Assembly: GCA_963666825.2 (NCBI GenBank)
Contig: OY763044.2
Coordinates: 1,426,001 to 1,490,000 of the forward strand
DNA from: Saccharicrinis sp963666825
GTDB lineage: Bacteria > Bacteroidota > Bacteroidia > Bacteroidales > Marinilabiliaceae
Length of the DNA: 64,000 bases
Direction of reading: 5' to 3'
Below the pieces are notes generated by a model. That model did not search any database. It saw only the letters and a program-made list of their open reading frames with translations, and was not told where the DNA came from. Both the position numbers and the translations under genes were made by a program. Positions 45,311 to 54,352 of the stretch are shown in pieces (positions within the stretch are counted from its first letter, which is position 1; each line of letters starts with the position of its first letter).

Positions 45311-45373
45311 TATCAAATTTGATAATAGTGTAACAAATTTGATACTTGTTTATTTAATGTATCAAAAGTGATG
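45311..45373 (+). promoter_or_regulatory. Three operator-like sites upstream of the fructan locus
   Basis: TATCAAATTTGATA (45311, perfect palindrome), TAACAAATTTGATA (45331) and TATCAAAAGTGATG (45360) precede the sugar-porter promoter. The first two are exactly 20 bp apart, about two helical turns. They may bind the AraC-type output domain of the hybrid sensor at 58497, or another regulator. Confidence 0.55.
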
Positions 45374-45415
45374 GTTATTGAAACCTGGTTGTTAGTGACT
45401 CTGTTTATCCTTCCA

Positions 45416-45423
45416 TAAATTTG
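45416..45423 (+). promoter_or_regulatory. Putative -7 promoter element of the fructan locus
   Basis: TAAATTTG fits TAnnTTTG and lies 59 bp before the sugar-porter start codon and 43 bp after the third operator-like site. Confidence 0.5.
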
Positions 45424-45481
45424 ATAATGTAAATATTTCGATTGCAATTAAAGCAGAATACAACATTACAAATTTTCAAAA

Positions 45482-46855
45482 ATGAAACAGTACAATATTT
45501 TTAGGTTATCTCTACTTATCGCAATGGGCGGTTTTTTATTTGGGTATGATATTGCGATGATGTCAGGACCAACTGCACAGATTCAGGATATATTTAATTT
45601 GTCAGATTCGAGCCTTGGATTTACTGTGGCAATTGCCATTATTGGTACTATAATAGGTACAGTTATAATAGGAAAGCCAGTAGAAAAGTATGGAAGAAAA
45701 CGTTCTCTTATATTCTTATCCGGAATGTTTGCATTATCAGCAATAGGAAGCGCGTTTTCTCAAAGTTGGTATGTTCTGATGTTTTTCCGTTTTATAACTG
45801 GTATTTTCCTTGGTAGTACCACTGTTGTTACACCTATGTTTATAGCAGAAATTTCACCTGCTCATAAGCGTGGGACGTTAGTTCTGTTAAATCAGTTTTT
45901 AGTCGTGTTTTCAATATTCCTGGCCTATGTTATTAACTATGTAATTTCACAAGCATTTGCAGGAGAAACCTGGCGTATTATGATTGGAGTAGAAGCTGTT
46001 CCTGCAATTATATATTTTGTTTTATTATTTACAGTTCCTGAGAGTCCCCGTTGGTTAGTTAATAAAAACCGTAAGGCAGAAGCACTTCAGGTATTTGAAA
46101 GTATTGGAGCTAAGGACCCACATGGAGAGTTAAACTCAGTAGTTGAGGCTATTGAAGCAGAAATGCATTTGGAACATGGTAAACTTTTCGTAAAAGAAAA
46201 TCGTTTTCCTATCATACTTACTATTCTTATTGCTGCATTTAATCAATTAGCAGGTATCAATGCCATAATGATCTATGCTCCTCGAGTATTTGAAATGGCT
46301 GGATTTGCTACAGATTCTGCTTTGCTTCAATCTATATCTATAGGTTTAACAAATTTGGCCTTTACATTCCTTGCTCTGTTCTTAATTGATCGATATGGAA
46401 GAAGAACCTTACTTATGGTTGGTTCTGTTGGAATGGTTTTCTTTTTAAGTATGCTGGCTAAAGCATTTTATACAAACAATTTTACTGAATTTGGTGGTTA
46501 TGGAGTTATGATTTACCTAATGGGATTTATTGCCTTTTTTGCCTTTTCACAAGGGGCTGTTTTATGGGTATTTATATCCGAAATATTTCCAAACAAGATA
46601 CGATCTAAAGGACAGGCACTTGGAAGTTTTACGCACTGGATTATGGCAGCTGCATTAATCTGGGGATTCCCGATCGTAGCAGAAATGCCGGGTATTGGAG
46701 GAGGTTTCTCATTTGCATTCTTTGCATTGATGATGGTATTGCACTTCTTTTTTGCATGGAAGCTGATGCCTGAAACCAAGGGTAAAAGTCTGGAAGAAAT
46801 TCAACAAGAATTACAAAATAGAAGTCAAAAATCAGTTGAAACTCAAACTATTTAG
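45482..46855 (+). CDS. Sugar porter family MFS transporter (probable fructose permease)
   Basis: 457 residues, twelve membrane helices. Sugar-porter signatures are present: 'GFLFGYDIAMMSG', 'KYGRKRSLI', 'PESPRWLV', 'DRYGRRTL' and 'PETKGKSLEEI'. As the first gene of a run leading to a fructokinase and SusC/SusD it should bring free fructose, or a disaccharide, across the inner membrane, as the permease does in the B. thetaiotaomicron fructan locus. The kinase follows 11 bp after its stop. Three operator-like repeats lie upstream. Confidence 0.88.
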   Translation: MKQYNIFRLSLLIAMGGFLFGYDIAMMSGPTAQIQDIFNLSDSSLGFTVAIAIIGTIIGTVIIGKPVEKYGRKRSLIFLSGMFALSAIGSAFSQSWYVLMFFRFITGIFLGSTTVVTPMFIAEISPAHKRGTLVLLNQFLVVFSIFLAYVINYVISQAFAGETWRIMIGVEAVPAIIYFVLLFTVPESPRWLVNKNRKAEALQVFESIGAKDPHGELNSVVEAIEAEMHLEHGKLFVKENRFPIILTILIAAFNQLAGINAIMIYAPRVFEMAGFATDSALLQSISIGLTNLAFTFLALFLIDRYGRRTLLMVGSVGMVFFLSMLAKAFYTNNFTEFGGYGVMIYLMGFIAFFAFSQGAVLWVFISEIFPNKIRSKGQALGSFTHWIMAAALIWGFPIVAEMPGIGGGFSFAFFALMMVLHFFFAWKLMPETKGKSLEEIQQELQNRSQKSVETQTI

Positions 46856-46866
46856 AAAAAAATCAA

Positions 46867-47763
46867 ATGGTACTAAAAGAGAAAAAAATATTATGCATTG
46901 GAGAGGTTCTGTGGGATATGCTTCCTACAGGAGCCAAACCAGGAGGAGCACCAATGAATGTGGCTTTGCATCTGAAGAACATAGGATTAAATGTTCAGAT
47001 AGCCAGCAGAGTTGGAAATGATGAACAAGGACAAAAGTTGATAGATTTTTTAGAAGAATCTGGTTTATCCACCGATTTAATTCAAATAGATGATCAATTA
47101 CCAACAAGTGAAGTGTTAGTGAACCTGGATAACAAAGACCAGGCAAGTTATACGATATGTGAGCCTGTGGCATGGGATGCTATTGAATTTACTCCAGAGT
47201 TGGAAAAAGTTGCCAATGAATCTGATGTATTAATATATGGCTCCTTGGCATCAAGAAATTCTGTTACACGTGACACAATTATGAAATGCATTGACAGGGT
47301 AGACTTTAAAATTATTGATGTAAACCTACGTCCTCCTTACGATAAACAAGAGATAGTAGAACCCTTAATTGCCAGAGCAAACTTCATAAAACTCAATGAT
47401 GATGAAATGAAGGAAATAGGAAGATGGTATAACCTGACAGATAAAAGTGAAGAAGGCTTAATGAGCTGGTTTGAAGAGAAGTCTGGTGTAGATATCATTT
47501 GTATGACCAAGGGACCAGAAGGTTCTGTATTATTGGACAAAGGTGAATTTCATAAACACAGTGGATATCAAGTTGAAACAATAGATTCGGTTGGAGCAGG
47601 TGATGCTTTTTTGGCCGGTTTTATTTCTTCTTATTTACAAGATGACGACCCAATCAATGCTTTGTATTTTGCTTCTGCAACAGGGGCTTATGTAGCTTCG
47701 AAAGAAGGTGCAACTCCTGCATATGACATAGAGCAAGTTAAATCAATTTTTACTAATTTATAA
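46867..47763 (+). CDS. PfkB family carbohydrate kinase, probable fructokinase
   Basis: 298 residues. 'GEVLWDMLPTGAKPGGAPMN' at the N-terminus is the substrate-binding region of fructokinases, and 'DSVGAGDAFLAGF' carries the anion hole and catalytic base Asp246. It is predicted to phosphorylate fructose at position 6 with ATP, feeding glycolysis. Position between the sugar porter and SusC, with GH32 enzymes downstream, supports fructose over other sugars. It starts at an ATG 11 bp after the porter and ends 13 bp before susC. Confidence 0.88.
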   Translation: MVLKEKKILCIGEVLWDMLPTGAKPGGAPMNVALHLKNIGLNVQIASRVGNDEQGQKLIDFLEESGLSTDLIQIDDQLPTSEVLVNLDNKDQASYTICEPVAWDAIEFTPELEKVANESDVLIYGSLASRNSVTRDTIMKCIDRVDFKIIDVNLRPPYDKQEIVEPLIARANFIKLNDDEMKEIGRWYNLTDKSEEGLMSWFEEKSGVDIICMTKGPEGSVLLDKGEFHKHSGYQVETIDSVGAGDAFLAGFISSYLQDDDPINALYFASATGAYVASKEGATPAYDIEQVKSIFTNL

Positions 47764-47776
47764 ACAAATTTATGCT

Positions 47777-50700
47777 ATGAAAAAATCATACAATTGGAAA
47801 ATATTAACTGGCATTTTTCTGTCCATGTTTCTATTTGTATTTACAATAGGAGCGAATGCACAGGAAATAAATGTTAATGGTAAAGTTACCGGGTCAGACG
47901 GTTTAGGTATACCTGGAGTAACTATTCTGGAAAAAGGTACAAATAATGGAACTATAACTGATCTAGATGGAGCTTATAGCATTAACGTTCCGGAGAGTGC
48001 AACTCTTTCAATATCGTTTATCGGTATGGTAAGTCAGGAAATAGAAGTTAAGGGGAAGTCAACAATTAATGTTATACTTGAACAAGAAAATATCGGTCTG
48101 GAGGAAGTTGTAGCTGTTGGTTATGGTGTATTAAAAAAGGCTGATTTAACAGGTGCTGTTGAAGTTGTTAAGATGGAATCTGTGTCTGATGTCAGTTTGA
48201 GTTCCGGAAGTCCTGTAGTGGCTTTACAAGGAAGGGTTCCGGGAATGTATATCGAAAAGTCAGGATCTCCTTCAGGAGCTGATACCAGAGTCCTTATTCG
48301 TGGAGAAAATACATTAGGTGATAATAATCCTTTGTTTATCATAGATGGAGTACCAACAAAAAGACCAGAGGTATTTCAAAATCTGAGTCCGGGTTCTATT
48401 TCTTCTGTACAGGTATTAAAAGATGCTTCTGCTTCTTCTATTTATGGAGCACGAGCTTCAAATGGTGTCGTAATCATAACTACTAAAAATGGTGCAAAAC
48501 AGGATGGAAAAGTGACTGTGCAGTTTAATTCTAATGTTTCCATCCAATCCGAAAAACCACAACGTTTTAAAATGGCTAATGCTGTTCAGCGAGGAAGAGC
48601 ATTATGGCAGGCTTCTGTAAATGACCGTGTAGATCCGTCTGCAGGTTATGGCGAGATATACAATTTCGACTGGAATAATAATTTTGATAATCCCGTATTA
48701 AACAGTGTTACAGTTCAACCTTATGTAGGAGGTGATACTAATGTACCTGCAGGAGATACTGATTGGCAGGATGAAACCTACGAAACAGGTTATGTAATCA
48801 ATAATGATCTGACAATCTCTGGTGGTAATGAAACATCGTCTGTATTATTGAATCTGGGCTACCTTAAAAATACGGGTATGTTAAAATATACCAATTACGA
48901 CAGGATTACAGCTCGCTTAAATGCACAAACAAGCATGTTAAATAATAAGTTTAAAGTGGGAATTAATACTCAGGTTGTTTCTTCGAACGAAACTCTTGAA
49001 ACACCCGACTTGGGTAGTGTACCAACTCCTGCGTTAGCTATTTCTTCACCTCCGACTATACCTGTTTATACCTCTACTGGCGAATTTGCCGGCCCGTTAG
49101 GTTCAGGTTATTCAGATAGAAACAATCCCGTATTTATGCAGTATATAAATCGATTTGACAATACCAATCGTTCCTATCTCTTCGGAAATATTTTTGCTGA
49201 ATTAGAACTTATTCCAAATTTAGTACTGAGAACTAATGTTGGACTTGATTACTCAATGGTAAAAGATAAAGATATAGAGCCTGCATTTGAGAATGGTTTT
49301 ATTTCAAGATCAGTTAATAGCTTAACGATGTATAACAGCGACTTTACCAGTGTAACCTGGTCGAATACTGCAAACTATAAGTTAAAGAAAGGTAATAGTG
49401 ATTTGGGATTTTTACTTGGAATTGAATCTGTTAGCGACAATTTTAAAGATATGACAGGTTATAAAGAAGGTTTTTCTACTCAAACAGAGGACTTCTTTGT
49501 TTTAAGTTCCGGAACAAGCAATGGTAATAGTTATGGAACAGCATCAGGAAGCAGACTTTTTTCTCAGTTTGGAAAAATAGATTATGGCTATGCTGGTAGA
49601 TATTTGGCTTCTTTTACTTTACGTCGAGACGGATCTTCGCGTTTTGGTAAAGATAACAGATATGGTTTATTTCCAGCTGCTACTGTAGGATGGAGATTGA
49701 GTGAGGAAGAATTCTTTAAATCATTTAAGAAATTAAGTAATCTTAAATTAAGGCTTGGAGCAGGACGAGTAGGTAATCAGGATGTAGGAGAGTATGCCAG
49801 TCTTGCATTATTCGAACCTCGCTATGGAGCTACTGCTGATCAGATTTCATCTATTGAGCATAATTCATTCTTCGACCAATTTTGGAATGTAGGTTCAGCT
49901 TATGCTTTGGATGGTTCTGATTCCGGGAATCTTACATCTGGTTTTGTTTCGGTACAGGCTGCAAACCCTGCCTTGAAGTGGGAAACTACAGAAGAACTAA
50001 ATATTGGTATTGATTTTGGATTTTTTAATAGCCAGTTAATGGGGGCTTTCGATTATTTTACAAGAACAACATCGGATATTCTTATTCAACCACCAGTAGC
50101 ATCAGCTTTAGGTGAAGGACAAAAACAATTCCTGAACGGGGCTACACAAAAGAACAATGGATGGGAGTTTGCATTGAGCTATCGTAAAGATGTTAATGAG
50201 GATTTTACCTATGAAGTATCAACTACATTAAGTCACTTTAAAGATAAGATTACAAAACTGCCTGAAGAAGTTAGAACAGCTTATGCCGGAAATGCTGAAA
50301 AAACAATTATTGGTCATTCCAGTCGTTCAATATTCGGTTATGTAACCGATGGTATTTTTCAGAATGATGCAGAAGTAGAAGATCATGCAACACAAGTAGG
50401 AGCAGCTCCGGGAAGAATCAGATATAAAGATTTAAACAATGATGGTAAAATCGATGCGCTTGATCAGGATTTTTTGGGAACAACACTTCCAGATCTTGAA
50501 TATGGATTGCGAGTTGCTGTTAACTATAAGAACTTTGATTTATCCTTATTTGGTTCTGGTGTTGCTGGTAAAACAGGTTATGACTATTATATAAACGTAA
50601 ATAATTTTGTAAGAAGTAGGGATAATGTAGGTCCTGGAGTATTTAAAGCATGGACACTTCAAAATACAAACACATCTATTCCTGCATTAAGTTTATCAGA

Positions 50701-50962
50701 CAACAATAATGAAGTAAGACCATCAGATTATTATAATGTAAATTCATCTTACTTTAAATTAAGAAACTTACAAATAGGTTATAACCTTACTTCATTAGTA
50801 TCAGAGAAATTAGGCTTTGAGAATCTTCGTGTATATTTCATGACAGAAAATCTGTTTCTTATCAAGAGTAAAGAATTTCAGGGGCCGGATCCTGAAAGAA
50901 CTAATATAAATACTATTCCAATTCCAAGATCATTCTCATTTGGAGTAAACATCGTATTATAA
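47777..50962 (+). CDS. SusC-like TonB-dependent outer-membrane transporter
   Basis: 1061 residues. A signal peptide ('LSMFLFVFTIGANAQ') precedes a carboxypeptidase-like domain ('VNGKVTGSDGLGIPGVTI'), the TonB-box-like linker 'EEVVAVGYGVLKKADLTGAV', the plug ('NPLFIIDGVP', 'SSIYGARASNGVVIITTK') and the barrel. The C-terminus 'PRSFSFGVNIVL' is the usual strand end. It should import oligosaccharides captured by the partner SusD, encoded 9 bp downstream. Context with GH32 and GH36 enzymes points to fructo- or galacto-fructo-oligosaccharides. Confidence 0.93.
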   Translation: MKKSYNWKILTGIFLSMFLFVFTIGANAQEINVNGKVTGSDGLGIPGVTILEKGTNNGTITDLDGAYSINVPESATLSISFIGMVSQEIEVKGKSTINVILEQENIGLEEVVAVGYGVLKKADLTGAVEVVKMESVSDVSLSSGSPVVALQGRVPGMYIEKSGSPSGADTRVLIRGENTLGDNNPLFIIDGVPTKRPEVFQNLSPGSISSVQVLKDASASSIYGARASNGVVIITTKNGAKQDGKVTVQFNSNVSIQSEKPQRFKMANAVQRGRALWQASVNDRVDPSAGYGEIYNFDWNNNFDNPVLNSVTVQPYVGGDTNVPAGDTDWQDETYETGYVINNDLTISGGNETSSVLLNLGYLKNTGMLKYTNYDRITARLNAQTSMLNNKFKVGINTQVVSSNETLETPDLGSVPTPALAISSPPTIPVYTSTGEFAGPLGSGYSDRNNPVFMQYINRFDNTNRSYLFGNIFAELELIPNLVLRTNVGLDYSMVKDKDIEPAFENGFISRSVNSLTMYNSDFTSVTWSNTANYKLKKGNSDLGFLLGIESVSDNFKDMTGYKEGFSTQTEDFFVLSSGTSNGNSYGTASGSRLFSQFGKIDYGYAGRYLASFTLRRDGSSRFGKDNRYGLFPAATVGWRLSEEEFFKSFKKLSNLKLRLGAGRVGNQDVGEYASLALFEPRYGATADQISSIEHNSFFDQFWNVGSAYALDGSDSGNLTSGFVSVQAANPALKWETTEELNIGIDFGFFNSQLMGAFDYFTRTTSDILIQPPVASALGEGQKQFLNGATQKNNGWEFALSYRKDVNEDFTYEVSTTLSHFKDKITKLPEEVRTAYAGNAEKTIIGHSSRSIFGYVTDGIFQNDAEVEDHATQVGAAPGRIRYKDLNNDGKIDALDQDFLGTTLPDLEYGLRVAVNYKNFDLSLFGSGVAGKTGYDYYINVNNFVRSRDNVGPGVFKAWTLQNTNTSIPALSLSDNNNEVRPSDYYNVNSSYFKLRNLQIGYNLTSLVSEKLGFENLRVYFMTENLFLIKSKEFQGPDPERTNINTIPIPRSFSFGVNIVL

Positions 50963-50971
50963 AGATTAAAA

Positions 50972-52720
50972 ATGAAAATTATGAAATACATATATAAAAA
51001 TTGGTTTGCTATCATATTAGTAGTCTTATTATATTCTTGTAAGGACTATCTTGAAGTTGAACCACAGGGTTTTATCGAAGCAGGATCTCCATCTGTAGAA
51101 AGTGCTGAAGGTTTGGTAACTGCAGCTTATGCTGCCATTGGTAATAATGATATGATTGGCCCTATTGCCAGTATGTGGGTTTACGGAAGTGTTCGTTCTG
51201 ATGATGCCTATAAAGGTGGTGGAGGAACAGGTGATGTTGAGCCATTTAACTTTTACGAGCAATATAATATAACACAACCTGAGCAAAGCTGGTTAGCTGG
51301 TCTTCCTTATACCTGGGAAAACTATTATTCTGCAATCTCAAGAGCTAATTCAGCTCTAAGAATGTTGAATCAACTTACAGATGATGAATATGAAGATAGA
51401 ATAACCCGTATTGCAGAAGCGCGCTTTTTAAGAGGACATAGCCATTTTATGCTAAAAATTCTGTTTAAGTATATTCCTTATATTGATGAAAATCTATCCA
51501 ACGATGAAATCATTCAAACATCAAACAGAGAGTATACCAATGAAGAACTTTGGAATGTAATTGCTCAGGATTTTCAATACGGCGTGGATAATCTTCCAGA
51601 AGATCAATCTGAAATAGGTAGAGCAAATAAATTTGCTGCTGCGGCATATCTGGCTAAATTAAGACTATATCAGGCATATGAGCAGGATGATAACAACCAG
51701 GTTATAAATATCAATGCAAGTCGTTTACAGGAAGTTATTGACTTAACAGAAATGGTAATCAGCTCTGGTAAATATGCTTTACAGCCAGATTTTGCAGAGA
51801 ACTTTTTGGATGGATATGATAACGGTCCGGAATCAGTTTTTGCCATTCAATTTTCTATTAGTGATGGTACAACTGCAGGTCGTTTAAATTTTGAAAATGG
51901 TTTAAATTATCCTCATGGAGCCCCTCAGTATGGTTGTTGTGGATTTCACCAGGCAAGTCAAAATATGGTAAATGCTTTTGCTACTGATGAAAGTGGATTG
52001 CCAAAATTTGACACTTTTAATGATGTGGAATTAAGTGCTGACGATATTACGCCTACAGGAGTAACTGTGGATCCCCGAATTGATCATACTGTAGGTATGA
52101 ACGGACACCCTTATAAATATCGTAACGAGGAAGCTTATATTTTTGATAATAGTTGGATTAGAGAGCCGGGTGTGTATGGTTACTTCCAAAGTATGAAAGA
52201 ACAACAAGCTGCTGATTGTTCTTGCTATAAGAAGCAAGGTCCGTTTATGGGTGTTTCTAAAAATATTGATATTATTCGATATGCTGATGTACTTTTAATG
52301 CAGGCGGAAGCTTATATTGAAATTGGAGAACAAGCCAATGCAATGCCTTTAATCAATCAAATCCGTAAAAGAGCCTCTGAGAGTACAGAACGAACTAAGT
52401 TGGCAGATGGCACAAATCCTTCTAATTATCTGATTAGTGAGTATGATGGAGCAAACCTTTCCTGGACACAGGAAAATGCACGTATAGCTTTACAATGGGA
52501 AAGAAGATTAGAATTTGCAATGGAAAGTCCTCGTTTCTTTGATTTGGTGCGTTGGGGTATTGCAGAACCTACATTGAATGCCTATTTGGAAAAGGAAAAA
52601 ACAAGAAAAGATTTCTTGAATAAAGCCCAGTTTACAGCAGGAAGAGATGAATACTATCCTATTCCACAACGTGAGATAGATTTTACAAAAAAATTGTATG
52701 AGCAAAACGTAGGATACTAG
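50972..52720 (+). CDS. SusD/RagB-like surface glycan-binding lipoprotein
   Basis: 582 residues with lipobox 'VLLYSC' (Cys23) followed by 'KDYLEVEPQGF', the standard SusD opening. TPR-like helices are interrupted by the binding-face insertions; 'ARFLRGHSHFMLKILF' and the C-terminal 'ERRLEFAMESPRFFDLVRWG' are family hallmarks. It should cap the SusC barrel on the cell surface. 'CCGFHQ' and 'CSCYKKQG' show an unusual number of cysteines for a surface protein, perhaps disulphide-linked. The GH32-fold gene follows after a 113-bp gap containing a hairpin. Confidence 0.92.
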   Translation: MKIMKYIYKNWFAIILVVLLYSCKDYLEVEPQGFIEAGSPSVESAEGLVTAAYAAIGNNDMIGPIASMWVYGSVRSDDAYKGGGGTGDVEPFNFYEQYNITQPEQSWLAGLPYTWENYYSAISRANSALRMLNQLTDDEYEDRITRIAEARFLRGHSHFMLKILFKYIPYIDENLSNDEIIQTSNREYTNEELWNVIAQDFQYGVDNLPEDQSEIGRANKFAAAAYLAKLRLYQAYEQDDNNQVININASRLQEVIDLTEMVISSGKYALQPDFAENFLDGYDNGPESVFAIQFSISDGTTAGRLNFENGLNYPHGAPQYGCCGFHQASQNMVNAFATDESGLPKFDTFNDVELSADDITPTGVTVDPRIDHTVGMNGHPYKYRNEEAYIFDNSWIREPGVYGYFQSMKEQQAADCSCYKKQGPFMGVSKNIDIIRYADVLLMQAEAYIEIGEQANAMPLINQIRKRASESTERTKLADGTNPSNYLISEYDGANLSWTQENARIALQWERRLEFAMESPRFFDLVRWGIAEPTLNAYLEKEKTRKDFLNKAQFTAGRDEYYPIPQREIDFTKKLYEQNVGY

Positions 52721-52750
52721 ATCCTACAAGACTAAATAAGGAAATAATTT

Positions 52751-52780
52751 CCGGAGTAAATATTTCAATATTTACTCCGG
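52751..52780 (+). other. Intercistronic hairpin between susD and the GH32-like gene
   Basis: CCGGAGTAAATATT (52751-52764) pairs perfectly with AATATTTACTCCGG (52767-52780). No T-tract follows directly, so it may stabilise the susCD message or partly stop transcription, lowering expression of the enzymes relative to the transporter. Confidence 0.65.
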
Positions 52781-52833
52781 CATCAATACTCTTTTGACCT
52801 TATAATACTGTTGTACAATCTAAATTATTTACA

Positions 52834-54333
52834 ATGAAGGCATTTTTTGTTATACCTTTTATATTAATACTGTTATCGTTACATGGTTGCAAGATGGATT
52901 CTAAGATTAAATCATCGGGAATTCACTTTACATCACAAGATATGCAGTTGGGAGCTCCAAAGGAATTATTCTTTCATAATGGAGAATATCACCTATTCTA
53001 TCAGGCAAAAGAAAATGACCAATTAATTCATTGTAAGCATGCAATTAGTAAGGATTTAGAAATCTGGCATCAAGCAACTAAAACCAATGAACTGGATTCT
53101 CTTGGATCAATTGGGGTTTGGAGTGTTGTGGTTGACCAAAATAATCAGAGTGGTCTGGCAACAGAAAATCCTCCTTTTATTGGATTTTACACTAAGGCAA
53201 GTAGTGAAGAATCAAATAACCGTAATTATAAGTCAATTAATTTAGCCATTAGTACTGATGAGGGTAATAATTGGTTAAAGAAACCAGAATACAAGATTCA
53301 ACTTTATAACACCAACTCAGACATTAGAGATGTAAAAGTGATTTGGCATGAAGAAATGCAGCGATGGGTAATGTTGGTATTATCAAGTTATCAAGTCCAG
53401 TTTTATTACTCTGACGATCTGTTAGACTGGGAGTACTTTAATGAGTTTGGAGATGAAGTTGACGAGAAAAAAGGAGAATGGACAGACCTTGAGTTTTTTC
53501 AGATTGGAGTTGATAACTCAAACAATAAATTCTGGGTTCTTTTTGTAAGCACAACTGAAGGTGCTCCTAATAATGGAAGCGGAACTCAATATTTTGTAGG
53601 TAAGTTCAATGGTTTTGAATTTGCTCCAATCACACATAAACCAAAGTGGGTCGATAATGGAAGTGATAACTTTGCTGGGGTTGGTGTAACAAACTATTAT
53701 GAACAGGGAGAACCCAGTTATTATCTTGGATGGATAAATAATAGTAAATATAGGAATTCCATTAATAGTATTGGGTGTTCTACTTCTTTTACTCTTACAC
53801 GAAACCTGACTCTGATAAACAAATTTAACGACTATTACCTCAAATCTGTACCTGTCAGGAATTTAGAAAATTATTACAATACAAACTCATTAGTTAAACC
53901 GCTGAGTATTAACAGTCAACTTGCTCTAGGTAAACATTTGGAGTTGCCAATAATATTAAATCTGACTTTTGATGTAAACAACAGGACTTATCTGGATCTA
54001 GCTGAAGTTTTTGGGATTGAAATTACAAATGATCAAAATGAAAAGATCATTATTGGTTATAACAGTGTAAGACGTTATTTCTTTATTCGTAAGAACGAAA
54101 AGAAGAATGGTTCAGAGGAATACTCAGATATTGATTACGCTTTTTATGCTATTGATAAATCAACCATCGATGTTAAAATAGTAATAGATCATTCATCAGT
54201 TGAGATATTTGCCATTGACGGATTTATTTCAATGACTAAAAAGTGTGCATTTCCAGAAGGAATTAAGCAACTGAATCTTTTTGCCGAAAATGGTCATGTG
54301 AAATTATTAAATGGAAATCAGACTGGATTATAA
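52834..54333 (+). CDS. GH32-fold lipoprotein lacking visible catalytic residues
   Basis: 499 residues with lipobox 'SLHGC' (Cys19). It aligns by eye with family 32 ('GIHFTSQ', 'EYHLFYQAKE', 'HAISKDLEIWHQ', 'APNNGSGTQYFVGKFNGFEF' and the C-terminal beta-sandwich). The nucleophile motif NDPNG is replaced by 'LGAPKE' at 39-44, and the acid/base segment WECPD reads 'EWTDLE'; only the 'RDxKV' aspartate remains. Hydrolysis is therefore unlikely. A surface fructan-binding protein derived from a GH32 enzyme is the simplest view, filling the place held by a glycan-binding protein in related loci. The intact GH32 lies two genes on. Confidence 0.78.
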   Translation: MKAFFVIPFILILLSLHGCKMDSKIKSSGIHFTSQDMQLGAPKELFFHNGEYHLFYQAKENDQLIHCKHAISKDLEIWHQATKTNELDSLGSIGVWSVVVDQNNQSGLATENPPFIGFYTKASSEESNNRNYKSINLAISTDEGNNWLKKPEYKIQLYNTNSDIRDVKVIWHEEMQRWVMLVLSSYQVQFYYSDDLLDWEYFNEFGDEVDEKKGEWTDLEFFQIGVDNSNNKFWVLFVSTTEGAPNNGSGTQYFVGKFNGFEFAPITHKPKWVDNGSDNFAGVGVTNYYEQGEPSYYLGWINNSKYRNSINSIGCSTSFTLTRNLTLINKFNDYYLKSVPVRNLENYYNTNSLVKPLSINSQLALGKHLELPIILNLTFDVNNRTYLDLAEVFGIEITNDQNEKIIIGYNSVRRYFFIRKNEKKNGSEEYSDIDYAFYAIDKSTIDVKIVIDHSSVEIFAIDGFISMTKKCAFPEGIKQLNLFAENGHVKLLNGNQTGL

Positions 54334-54352
54334 GAGTCTTAAATAAATAGTT

